NCBI GenBank assembly: GCA_003557605.1
Contig: PWNW01000261.1
Span: 1 to 5,120, forward strand
Source: Spirochaetaceae bacterium
Lineage (GTDB): Bacteria; Spirochaetota; Spirochaetia; PWKH01
Reading direction: 5' to 3'
Length of the DNA: 5,120 bases
Position numbers and translations under genes: made by a program. Shown one piece after another: positions 1 through 5,120 of this stretch (its first letter is position 1; each line of letters opens with the position of its first letter). The notes under the pieces are model-generated. The model worked only from the letters and a program-made list of their open reading frames with translations. It did not search any database and was not told the origin of the DNA.

Positions 1-1
1 A

Positions 2-172
2 AACGGCAGTTCACGATACTACGCTGCTGCAGGGGGCCTTGCTGCAATGCTTATAGGAAATGACCTGTTTTTCATACCGGAAATTCCAGCTGCAGCCATT
101 GGTTCTCTGCTTATCGTCATTGGAACTGCTCTCTACAGCATGACCATATATCGGGAATATATGTGGACTTAG
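2..172 (+). CDS. C-terminal end of a small membrane protein, possibly a CDP-alcohol phosphatidyltransferase (partial, 5' end outside window)
   Basis: An open frame enters from the left edge and gives 56 residues before a TAG stop at 170-172. It has a small-residue hydrophobic stretch at about residues 8-19 and a clear membrane segment at about residues 29-47. It ends in a short polar aromatic tail (IYREYMWT). A last helix followed by a Tyr-rich tail resembles the C-terminal end of CDP-alcohol phosphatidyltransferases such as PgsA, which transfer a phosphatidyl group from CDP-diacylglycerol to an alcohol. The catalytic motif of that family would lie upstream of the window, so this is an inference from texture only. 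The convergent neighbour is a lipid-kinase-like enzyme, which mildly supports a lipid role. That the frame is coding is fairly sure, because its stop overlaps the neighbour's stop with no wasted space. The family assignment is weak, and any small polytopic membrane protein remains possible. Confidence 0.6.
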   Translation, partial: NGSSRYYAAAGGLAAMLIGNDLFFIPEIPAAAIGSLLIVIGTALYSMTIYREYMWT

Positions 173-777
173 AGCACCATAAGGCCTGCCTCAACCACCG
201 CAGCGACCGTCAGAGGAAGCAGAAGGTTGTCGGCATTATGGAGCTGCACCGATTCCACTGCCGCTCCGGCAGCACCTGCAAAGACTGACAGCAGAACATC
301 ACCGGTATGGACCCACACGACTGCAGAGCATACAATCCAGCAGGCAGCTGCACCGGAAATGCTTTTTTCCTTTGACAACGGAAGCTTCGGCCCCCCGATG
401 GTCTTGCCTGCGATCAGTGCAGCGGAGTCTCCCAGCGCAAGGCAGAATATCCCGGCCGATGCGGCAGTTCCAGGGAACATCAGGATGACAGTCACTGCTC
501 CAAGAGCAAGGGTAACCGGACCCCATACAATATCTGCACTCTCACGGTCCCGGGCAAGGAGCAGGGTTATGTTTTGTACCGTTTTTACTGGATTTAATCC
601 TTGGGATATCATCTCAAGGCGAAGCTGCTCGCTGGCTGCATATACCATAGATCCAAAGCAGAGCAGATAAACAGTCAGCCATTCGGAATAGTTCATCAGC
701 GGTACCGCACCCAGTACAGAAAGATGAATCAGTTTCCGCAGCAGTTCTCTGCGTAAGGAGTTCCTTTTTGATCCCAT
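169..777 (-). CDS. Dolichol/phytol/diacylglycerol kinase-like integral membrane protein (CTP-dependent lipid kinase family)
   Basis: A multi-pass membrane protein of 202 residues from the ATG at 777. Family members such as yeast Dgk1 and Sec59 and plant VTE5 phosphorylate a lipid alcohol at the membrane, typically with CTP as donor, and are related to CDP-diacylglycerol synthases. Matching landmarks, counted from this ATG, are an N-terminal RKLIH at 14-18, GPVTLALG at 86-93, LALGDSAALIAGK at 113-125, KSISG at 138-142, and AAVESV followed by an Asp-Asn pair near 172-184. An in-frame TTG at 843 would add 22 residues. I prefer the ATG because the extra segment is polar and unlike the family, neither site has a Shine-Dalgarno sequence, and a -10 box sits 6 bases before the ATG. 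The TAA stop (169-171) overlaps the TAG of the convergent gene. The substrate (diacylglycerol, polyprenol or other) cannot be told from sequence. The family call is firm. Confidence 0.88.
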   Translation of the reverse strand: MGSKRNSLRRELLRKLIHLSVLGAVPLMNYSEWLTVYLLCFGSMVYAASEQLRLEMISQGLNPVKTVQNITLLLARDRESADIVWGPVTLALGAVTVILMFPGTAASAGIFCLALGDSAALIAGKTIGGPKLPLSKEKSISGAAACWIVCSAVVWVHTGDVLLSVFAGAAGAAVESVQLHNADNLLLPLTVAAVVEAGLMVL

Positions 778-783
778 AGAAGT

Positions 784-812
784 ATCATATATCCGACTGA
801 AGCAAACTGCAA
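784..812 (-). promoter_or_regulatory. Candidate sigma70-type promoter for the lipid-kinase-like gene, leaderless arrangement
   Basis: On the reverse strand, TTGCAG (812-807; only the TTG core matches consensus) is followed by a 17-base spacer and TATGAT (789-784; 5 of 6). Six bases then lead directly to the ATG at 777, so the predicted start of transcription is at or next to the A of the start codon. No Shine-Dalgarno sequence precedes that ATG. The -35 box is weak, so the call rests on the good -10 box, the ideal spacing and the matching layout on the other strand. Confidence 0.45.
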
Positions 813-836
813 CAGGTTCATGCAGTTCTTCTGTTA

Positions 837-865
837 TTGTCAAGTATTTGTCTCATCGGTATACT
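837..865 (+). promoter_or_regulatory. Candidate sigma70-type promoter for the DUF401 gene, leaderless arrangement
   Basis: TTGTCA (837-842; 5 of 6 to consensus), a 17-base spacer, and TATACT (860-865; 5 of 6). The next six bases (866-871) end at the ATG at 872, so the expected +1 base is the A of the start codon. The stretch before the ATG contains no purine-rich Shine-Dalgarno site. The expected transcript would have no 5' leader. This is the stronger of the two divergent promoter candidates. Confidence 0.6.
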
Positions 866-871
866 CCCTGC

Positions 872-2137
872 ATGGACGTACCGATCATCTTGAAGCTTCT
901 GCTGTCGCTTGTGTGCATTATCATCATCAACCGGGTAAGCAGAAATCTCTTTCTTTCTCTTTTTATCGGGGCAATTGTATTCAGCCTGTGGTCCGGACAG
1001 GGAGTTGTCAGGACTGCACAGATTATTGCGGAGCGTTCTGTCTCGGCAAGCAATATCTCTCTGCTGCTGATTGTTGCCATGGTGATTGTACTTTCCGGAC
1101 AAATGGCTGCAACCGGTATGATTGAGACCATGGTGCTTGGCATCAGATCTAAGCTGAGTTCCCGCAATTCCCTGGCGGTGCTTCCGGCTGTCATCGGGTT
1201 TTTGCCTATGCCGGGAGGCGCTTTGTTCTCCGCACCCCTGCTTGACGTCTTTGACGGAACTGAGGGCATTGACCAGCAGTCCAAGACGAAGATTAATTAC
1301 TGGTTCCGTCATGTATGGGAGTATGCCTGGCCGCTGTATCCCGGGGTGATTCTTGCCTGCGACATAGCAGGGCTTGACCTCTGGGTATTCATGACTGCTT
1401 CGCTGTTTCCCGTGGTGCTTTCTGTTATCCTGGGATATCTGTTTCTGCTGCGTCCGGTGCCGAAGGATCATCATGTCAAAGATGCTTCACACAGTATAAG
1501 CATCCTCCCGTTTATTCCGATCATTACCGTGACAGCTGTCTACGCAGCAGTGCAGATATTTCTCCCCGGGATATCGTCCTCAAACCGGTATCTCCCAATG
1601 CTCTTCGGACTGGCAACAGCAATCCTCACCCTTCAGAGAATTTCTCCCCTCAATGTATCCGATTGGAAGCAGCTGATCATCTCGAAAAAGCTTTTTATCA
1701 GCATGCTGATTATTTTCATGGTCCAGATTTACGGAGCGTTTATCGAAGCAGATCTCAATGGAGTTCCCATTGCACAGATCATGACCGATGAAATGCGGGA
1801 GCTTGGAATACCGATGCTTCCCCTGATCATCATAATTCCCTTTGTTTCAGGACTTACCATGGGGGTGTCAGTCGGATTTGTGGGTGCATCATTGCCTGTT
1901 GTGACCGCTCTGCTCGGCATGGACCCCTCATTCTCCTACCTGCTTGCCCATGTGGTCTTTGCCTATACCTGCGGCTTTATGGGGACCCTGCTCTCACCGC
2001 TGCATGTCTGCCTGATCGTAACCTGCGGATATTATAAGACACAGCTCTATGCAGCCCTTGCTGCAATTGCAGCACCAGCTGCCATTATGATCGCTGCAGG
2101 ATACCTGTACAGCAGAATACTGCTTGTCCTGCTTTAG
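872..2137 (+). CDS. DUF401 family polytopic membrane protein, putative transporter
   Basis: A very hydrophobic protein of 421 residues from the ATG at 872, with about ten or more membrane segments spread over its length. It matches the DUF401 family, whose members look like permeases of the ion-transporter superfamily (gluconate/citrate-permease-like) but have no established substrate. Landmarks from this start are GFLPMPGGALFSAPL at 109-123, NYWFRHVWEYAWPLYPG at 142-158, a Gly-rich segment (VSGLTMGVSVGFVGAS) at about 325-340, and GTLLSPLHVCL at 371-381. The paired Pro/Gly-rich re-entrant-looking stretches, one in each half, suggest an inverted repeat fold, which is an inference. A TTG at 848 would add eight polar residues. 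I prefer the ATG because the TTG lies inside the promoter spacer and has no ribosome site. The gene looks monocistronic: divergent from the lipid-kinase-like gene and closed by a hairpin. The family call is confident, the function unknown. Confidence 0.9.
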   Translation: MDVPIILKLLLSLVCIIIINRVSRNLFLSLFIGAIVFSLWSGQGVVRTAQIIAERSVSASNISLLLIVAMVIVLSGQMAATGMIETMVLGIRSKLSSRNSLAVLPAVIGFLPMPGGALFSAPLLDVFDGTEGIDQQSKTKINYWFRHVWEYAWPLYPGVILACDIAGLDLWVFMTASLFPVVLSVILGYLFLLRPVPKDHHVKDASHSISILPFIPIITVTAVYAAVQIFLPGISSSNRYLPMLFGLATAILTLQRISPLNVSDWKQLIISKKLFISMLIIFMVQIYGAFIEADLNGVPIAQIMTDEMRELGIPMLPLIIIIPFVSGLTMGVSVGFVGASLPVVTALLGMDPSFSYLLAHVVFAYTCGFMGTLLSPLHVCLIVTCGYYKTQLYAALAAIAAPAAIMIAAGYLYSRILLVLL

Positions 2138-2167
2138 CAGAAACCCCTCCTGAAAGGAGGGGTTCTG
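2138..2167. terminator. GC-rich hairpin between convergent genes, probable bidirectional terminator
   Basis: AACCCCTCCT (2142-2151) pairs perfectly with AGGAGGGGTT (2155-2164) around a GAA loop. Past one bulged A, CAG (2138-2140) pairs with CTG (2165-2167), giving about 13 base pairs. It fills most of the 34-base gap between the stop of the DUF401 gene (2137) and the end of gpmI (2172), so it can serve both. Neither strand has a proper T-run after the stem, only TT or TTT, so efficiency as an intrinsic terminator is uncertain. It may act mainly by protecting 3' ends. Confidence 0.65.
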
Positions 2168-2171
2168 TCAA

Positions 2172-3830
2172 TCAAGCTTTCCAGCTCAGAACGCTCGGAT
2201 CGTAATCCTCGGGGGGCTCATACCCCAGCAGCTCAATGCAGGTTGCCGCCAGAGAGCTGATACCAAGTCCCTCCTTCAGCTCCAGTTCGTAGTCTCTCTG
2301 ATATTCCGGATCATAGATGATGCATGGCACCGGATTCAGTGAATGTGAGGTTTTTGCCTTCGGCTTTCCGTCGCTTCTCAGCACCACCTCACCGGTTTTG
2401 CTGTTATGCTCAAACATATCATCGGAATTACCGTGATCAGCACTGACGACCAGTACCCCACCAGCCTTCTGCACCGCCTTTACAATTCTTCCAAGCTGAA
2501 GGTCAAGTGCTTCTAAGGAGCATACCACAGCCTGGTATATACCGGTATGTCCGACCATATCACCGTTGGGAAAATTGCATTTTATGAACTCGCAGTCACC
2601 TGATGCAATCTCCTTCAGAAGACGGTCTGTGATGTCGGCGCATTTCATCCAAGGGCGCTGCTCAAAGGGTACAATGTCGCTTGGAATCTCTACATAGTCC
2701 TCAAGTTCACTGCTGAACTTCCCGCTTCTGTTTCCGTTAAAGAAATAGGTGACATGCCCGTATTTCTGGGTCTCACTGATGGAGAACTGCTTAACCCCTG
2801 AAGCGCACAGGTACTCCGCCATGGTCCGGGTGATTGCGGGAGGTGCTACCAGGTACTGTTTAGGTACATGAAGGTCTCCGTCATACTCCATCATTCCGGC
2901 ATACTCCACCTTGGGCATCCGTTTTCTGTCAAACTCTTCAAGTTCTTCCGCCTCAAATGCCTTGGTGATTTCCAGGGCACGGTCACCACGAAAATTAAAG
3001 AGAATAAAACTGTCCCCGTCCTCCACCGAACCAACAGGTTTTCCCTCTTCAGCAATGACAAAGGGAGGAATATCCTGATCAATAGCTCCAGTCTCCTCCC
3101 GAAGGACAGTAATTGCCTCGGTGGCTGAATGAAACTGACGCCCCTCTCCGAGAACATGGATTTCCCATCCCTTTCTCACCATATCCCAGTTGGCATTGTA
3201 GCGGTCCATAGTTATAACCATTCTCCCGCCGCCTGAGGCAATCCGGGCATCGAAGGAATCATCGGAAAGATCAGCCAGATACTCCTCGAAGGGGGTGAAA
3301 TACTCCAGCGCTGAAGTTTCGCCCACGTCACGTCCATCCAGCAGTGCATGGACCCGCAGTTTTTTCACGCCTTCTTTTTTTGCCTCTTCTATCAGCGCCT
3401 TCAAGTGATCAATATGGGAATGCACATACCCGTCGGACAGAAGCCCCAGCAGATGCAGGGTCCTTCCCTCCTCCTGCTTCACCTGGGATATCAGTTTTTT
3501 CCAGACATCCCCGGAAAACACGGTCCCTTCCTGAATTGACTTGTTAACCAGTTTTGCCCCCTGGGCATACACTCTTCCGCACCCGATAGCATTATGGCCC
3601 ACTTCGCTGTTTCCCATATCATCATCGGTAGGAAGCCCAACTGCTGTACCATGGGCCTTCAATTCAGTGCGGGGGCATGTCCTTGCGAGCTCATCAAGAG
3701 TATCGGTCTTTGCATCTGCCACTGCATCTCCCTCAGGATATGCTCCGATACCCACCCCGTCCATAACTACCAGAATAACCGGTCCTCTCCGTTGTGCAAA
3801 ACCCTCTTTTCGTTTCAGTCCTTCCACCAT
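2172..3830 (-). CDS. gpmI: 2,3-bisphosphoglycerate-independent phosphoglycerate mutase (iPGM), plant-like long form
   Basis: A 552-residue cytosolic glycolytic enzyme that interconverts 3- and 2-phosphoglycerate through a phosphoserine intermediate, using two divalent metals, commonly Mn2+. Every core motif is present. These are metal Asp24 (VVMDG), nucleophile Ser75 in DMGNSEVGHN, SDGYVHSH (132-139), LLDGRDV (164-169), TMDRYNANWD (207-216), FNFRGDRA (278-285), KYGHVTYFFNG (356-366), NFPNGDMVGHTG (419-430, metal Asp424 and His428), SADHGNSD (463-470, Asp465 and His466) and His496 in TSHSLNPVP. It is some 40 residues longer than the usual bacterial enzyme of about 510. The middle part, with its GGGRM and GWEIHVLGEG stretches, reads like plant iPGM rather than Bacillus. 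The start is set by AGGAG five bases before the ATG. It is the last gene of a reverse-strand run, nine bases after the CDF gene. Confidence 0.97.
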   Translation of the reverse strand: MVEGLKRKEGFAQRRGPVILVVMDGVGIGAYPEGDAVADAKTDTLDELARTCPRTELKAHGTAVGLPTDDDMGNSEVGHNAIGCGRVYAQGAKLVNKSIQEGTVFSGDVWKKLISQVKQEEGRTLHLLGLLSDGYVHSHIDHLKALIEEAKKEGVKKLRVHALLDGRDVGETSALEYFTPFEEYLADLSDDSFDARIASGGGRMVITMDRYNANWDMVRKGWEIHVLGEGRQFHSATEAITVLREETGAIDQDIPPFVIAEEGKPVGSVEDGDSFILFNFRGDRALEITKAFEAEELEEFDRKRMPKVEYAGMMEYDGDLHVPKQYLVAPPAITRTMAEYLCASGVKQFSISETQKYGHVTYFFNGNRSGKFSSELEDYVEIPSDIVPFEQRPWMKCADITDRLLKEIASGDCEFIKCNFPNGDMVGHTGIYQAVVCSLEALDLQLGRIVKAVQKAGGVLVVSADHGNSDDMFEHNSKTGEVVLRSDGKPKAKTSHSLNPVPCIIYDPEYQRDYELELKEGLGISSLAATCIELLGYEPPEDYDPSVLSWKA

Positions 3831-3835
3831 ATCGG

Positions 3836-3842
3836 CTCCTTA
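3836..3842 (-). promoter_or_regulatory. Ribosome binding site of gpmI, containing the stop codon of the CDF gene
   Basis: The reverse strand reads TAAGGAG, five bases before the gpmI ATG at 3830. Its first three bases (3842-3840) are also the TAA stop of the upstream transporter gene. This is a strong Shine-Dalgarno match that fixes the gpmI start. A ribosome finishing the upstream gene would stop on top of the initiation site, which favours translational coupling. Confidence 0.85.
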
Positions 3843-4808
3843 TCTCAGTAAATCTTCGCTAATACCAAACGATTCCTTATGTTCCACATTTCCCTTCGGC
3901 TCAACGTGAACATGGATGTCATATACATGAGCTACCTGCTCCCGGACTGCATGCTCCACTTCCATGGCTGCAGCATGGCCCTCTTCAACGGTCATTGCTC
4001 CGTCAACTTCAATGTCCATATCGATAATATACATATTATTGAATTTTCTGATACGGGTTTTATGGGGATTTCCAGCAGCTTCAACTGAATTCACCGCATC
4101 AAATACTTCCTGGTAGATCTGTTGATCAGAAATACCGTCCATCAGCTCAAGGCTGGTCTCGGTAAAAATTCCCAGGGCAGAAATAAGAATGTACACTCCA
4201 ATTGCAGCTGCAATCAGTGTATCTATGACAGGCATATTCAGTATCAGGGAAAACAGGATTCCGGTAAACACGCTTGATGAGATTAACACATCGTTACGCA
4301 TGTTTTTTGCATCCGCCTTCAGCATGGAACTTCGGTAGATCGTACCGATCCGTTTTTTATAGACACCAAGAAATACCTTTCCAGCAATGGAAACTGCCGC
4401 AATATATAGCGCCGCAGCCGAGGGTACCTGGATTGCTTCGGGCTGAAACAAGCGACGTACAGCAGACACCACCAGCTGACTGCCGGCAAAGAAAATGATG
4501 AATGCTAAAACCTTTGTGGCAATGGTCTCAGCCCTTCCGTGACCGTAGGGGTGCTTCATATCAGGGGGTTTGGAAGAAATTCTTGCTGTAAAGAGGGTAA
4601 TTCCTGAAGTAAGCACATCCGTCAAGGAGTCAATTCCATCACTAATAAGGGCAAATGATCCGGCAATAACCCCGAAGGACATCTTGAGCACCGACAGAAA
4701 CCCGTTTCCGATAATGCCTACCCATGAAGCCCTCCTGATCGCCCGGATCCGACGCTCCCTGCTGCTTACAGCTGCTGCGTCAGGGGCCGGGTCTTTTCGT
4801 AAAGCCAT
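3840..4808 (-). CDS. Cation diffusion facilitator (CDF) family metal exporter
   Basis: A 322-residue inner-membrane transporter of the CDF family, which exports divalent metal ions in exchange for protons. A basic cytosolic N-terminus (about 1-27) leads into a membrane domain. TM2 carries SDGIDSLTD with Asp60 and Asp64, the usual metal pair. KHPYGHGR (85-92) is the conserved loop after TM2. TM5 carries ADAKNMRND, with Asn169 and Asp173 where zinc members such as YiiP have His and Asp. A C-terminal cytosolic domain (about 215-307) contains VEEGHAA and the signature HVHVEP (299-304), which in relatives helps dimerise and binds regulatory metal. The Asn may indicate Mn2+ preference, though this is an inference. 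The ATG at 4808 lies 43 bases inside the aminopeptidase gene and is preceded by GAGGAAGAG, 10 bases upstream from the GAGG core. The gene is thus probably coupled to the one before it. Confidence 0.94.
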   Translation of the reverse strand: MALRKDPAPDAAAVSSRERRIRAIRRASWVGIIGNGFLSVLKMSFGVIAGSFALISDGIDSLTDVLTSGITLFTARISSKPPDMKHPYGHGRAETIATKVLAFIIFFAGSQLVVSAVRRLFQPEAIQVPSAAALYIAAVSIAGKVFLGVYKKRIGTIYRSSMLKADAKNMRNDVLISSSVFTGILFSLILNMPVIDTLIAAAIGVYILISALGIFTETSLELMDGISDQQIYQEVFDAVNSVEAAGNPHKTRIRKFNNMYIIDMDIEVDGAMTVEEGHAAAMEVEHAVREQVAHVYDIHVHVEPKGNVEHKESFGISEDLLR

Positions 4809-5120
4809 GCGGTCTCTTCCTCATTCAGGTGCGGACTCAGTTCCCGATACACCCGGTTGTGGTACTCGTCAACCTGACGAATCTCCTGCGGTGTAAGCAG
4901 TGAACAGTCTATCAGGTTTTGTTCATAGGGACAAAGCGTCAGGGTCTCCCACTTGAGAAACCTGCCAAATCCCTTGTCCTCTCCCTGCACCGCAAATATT
5001 AAATTCTCGATGCGGATACCGTACCGGCCCTCGCGATAGAGTCCCGGTTCATTGGAAAGCACCATTCCCTCTTCAATCGGTACGTCCAGGGGCTTTGTGC
5101 TTATGCTCCCAGGTCCTTCA
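4766..5120 (-). CDS. Xaa-Pro aminopeptidase (M24B family), C-terminal part (5' end outside window)
   Basis: The reverse-strand frame is open to the right edge and gives 117 residues before TAA at 4766-4768. The family removes an N-terminal residue from peptides whose second residue is proline, using two metal ions, often Mn2+, in a pita-bread fold. The fragment begins with EGPGSIS, the tail of the HEGP motif whose metal-binding His would be the codon just outside. It continues with SNEPGLY (metal Glu24 of the fragment) and GIRIEN (metal Glu38); the 14-residue spacing between the two Glu fits the family. From about residue 55 comes the M24 C-terminal domain (FLKWETLTLCP, then LIDCSLLTPQE and a Tyr-His near 85-86), typical of the longer eukaryote-like XPNPEP1 form rather than short E. 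coli PepP. An internal ATG at 5065 is not the start, because the conserved sequence continues upstream. Its 3' end overlaps the CDF start by 43 bases. Confidence 0.95.
   Translation of the reverse strand, partial: EGPGSISTKPLDVPIEEGMVLSNEPGLYREGRYGIRIENLIFAVQGEDKGFGRFLKWETLTLCPYEQNLIDCSLLTPQEIRQVDEYHNRVYRELSPHLNEEETAWLYEKTRPLTQQL

Noticed and set aside
778..843. TTG-initiated 22-residue N-terminal extension of the lipid-kinase-like protein
   Set aside because: There is no Shine-Dalgarno sequence before the TTG at 843, the added residues are polar and not typical of the family, and the segment contains the likely promoter for the ATG at 777.
838..843. Perfect TTGACA on the reverse strand as a -35 box for the lipid-kinase-like gene
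   Set aside because: The position 17 bases downstream reads TGAACC, with no -10 likeness. The only good reverse-strand -10 box (TATGAT, 789-784) is much too far away. The hexamer is the complement of the TTGTCA assigned to the forward promoter.
818..1474. Long reverse-strand open frame (218 codons) opposite the DUF401 gene
   Set aside because: Its protein is rich in Gln, His, Arg and Asn with no family resemblance, and it lies entirely antisense to a well-recognised membrane protein gene. It is a shadow of that gene's codon usage.
2153..2162. AAAGGAGGGG as a ribosome binding site for a small forward gene after the DUF401 stop
   Set aside because: No ATG, GTG or TTG follows at a suitable distance, and the sequence is one arm of the hairpin.
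3541..3909. Forward open frames across the gpmI start and CDF end (for example 122 codons at 3541-3909)
   Set aside because: They are low-complexity Ser/Pro/Thr-rich translations antisense to two confident genes, with no family features.
4766..5065. A separate 99-residue gene starting at the ATG at 5065
   Set aside because: The same frame continues upstream to the window edge with conserved aminopeptidase P residues (EGPGSIS, PIEEG), so the ATG is an internal methionine of a partial gene.

Overview
This window reads as ordinary, gene-dense chromosomal DNA from a bacterium. Six protein genes fill almost all of it and no gap exceeds about 100 bases. Three features point to a bacterium: Shine-Dalgarno sites in the right half, sigma70-like promoter boxes, and typical bacterial housekeeping families. 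A plant-like version of cofactor-independent phosphoglycerate mutase and moderate base composition would fit a free-living spirochaete of the Spirochaeta/Sediminispirochaeta type. That assignment is a weak inference from protein style, not something the sequence proves. I see no RNA genes, insertion sequences, prophage genes, CRISPR arrays or long repeats.

Left region (1-2167). The 3' end of a small membrane protein runs forward. It resembles the C-terminal end of a CDP-alcohol phosphatidyltransferase, but only weakly. Its stop codon overlaps the stop codon of a convergent reverse-strand gene for a dolichol/phytol/diacylglycerol-kinase-like membrane enzyme. That gene is divergent from a forward gene for a DUF401-family membrane transporter. 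The 94-base gap between the two preferred ATG codons has no Shine-Dalgarno sequence on either side. It does hold one plausible promoter per strand, each with a 17-base spacer and each with its -10 box exactly 6 bases before the ATG, which suggests leaderless mRNAs. A GC-rich hairpin closes the DUF401 gene.

Right region (2168-5120). Three reverse-strand genes form a tight operon-like run. In transcription order they are: the C-terminal part of a Xaa-Pro aminopeptidase (M24B), entering from beyond the right edge; a cation diffusion facilitator (CDF) transporter whose start lies inside the peptidase gene; and gpmI, whose Shine-Dalgarno site contains the CDF stop codon. The CDF has Asn where zinc-type members usually have His in its transmembrane metal site. 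Its two neighbours belong to enzyme families that commonly use Mn2+, so a manganese link is a testable idea. The run ends at the shared hairpin near 2138-2167.

No clearly novel system is visible. The points most worth a second look are the paired leaderless promoters and the possible manganese theme of the reverse-strand operon.
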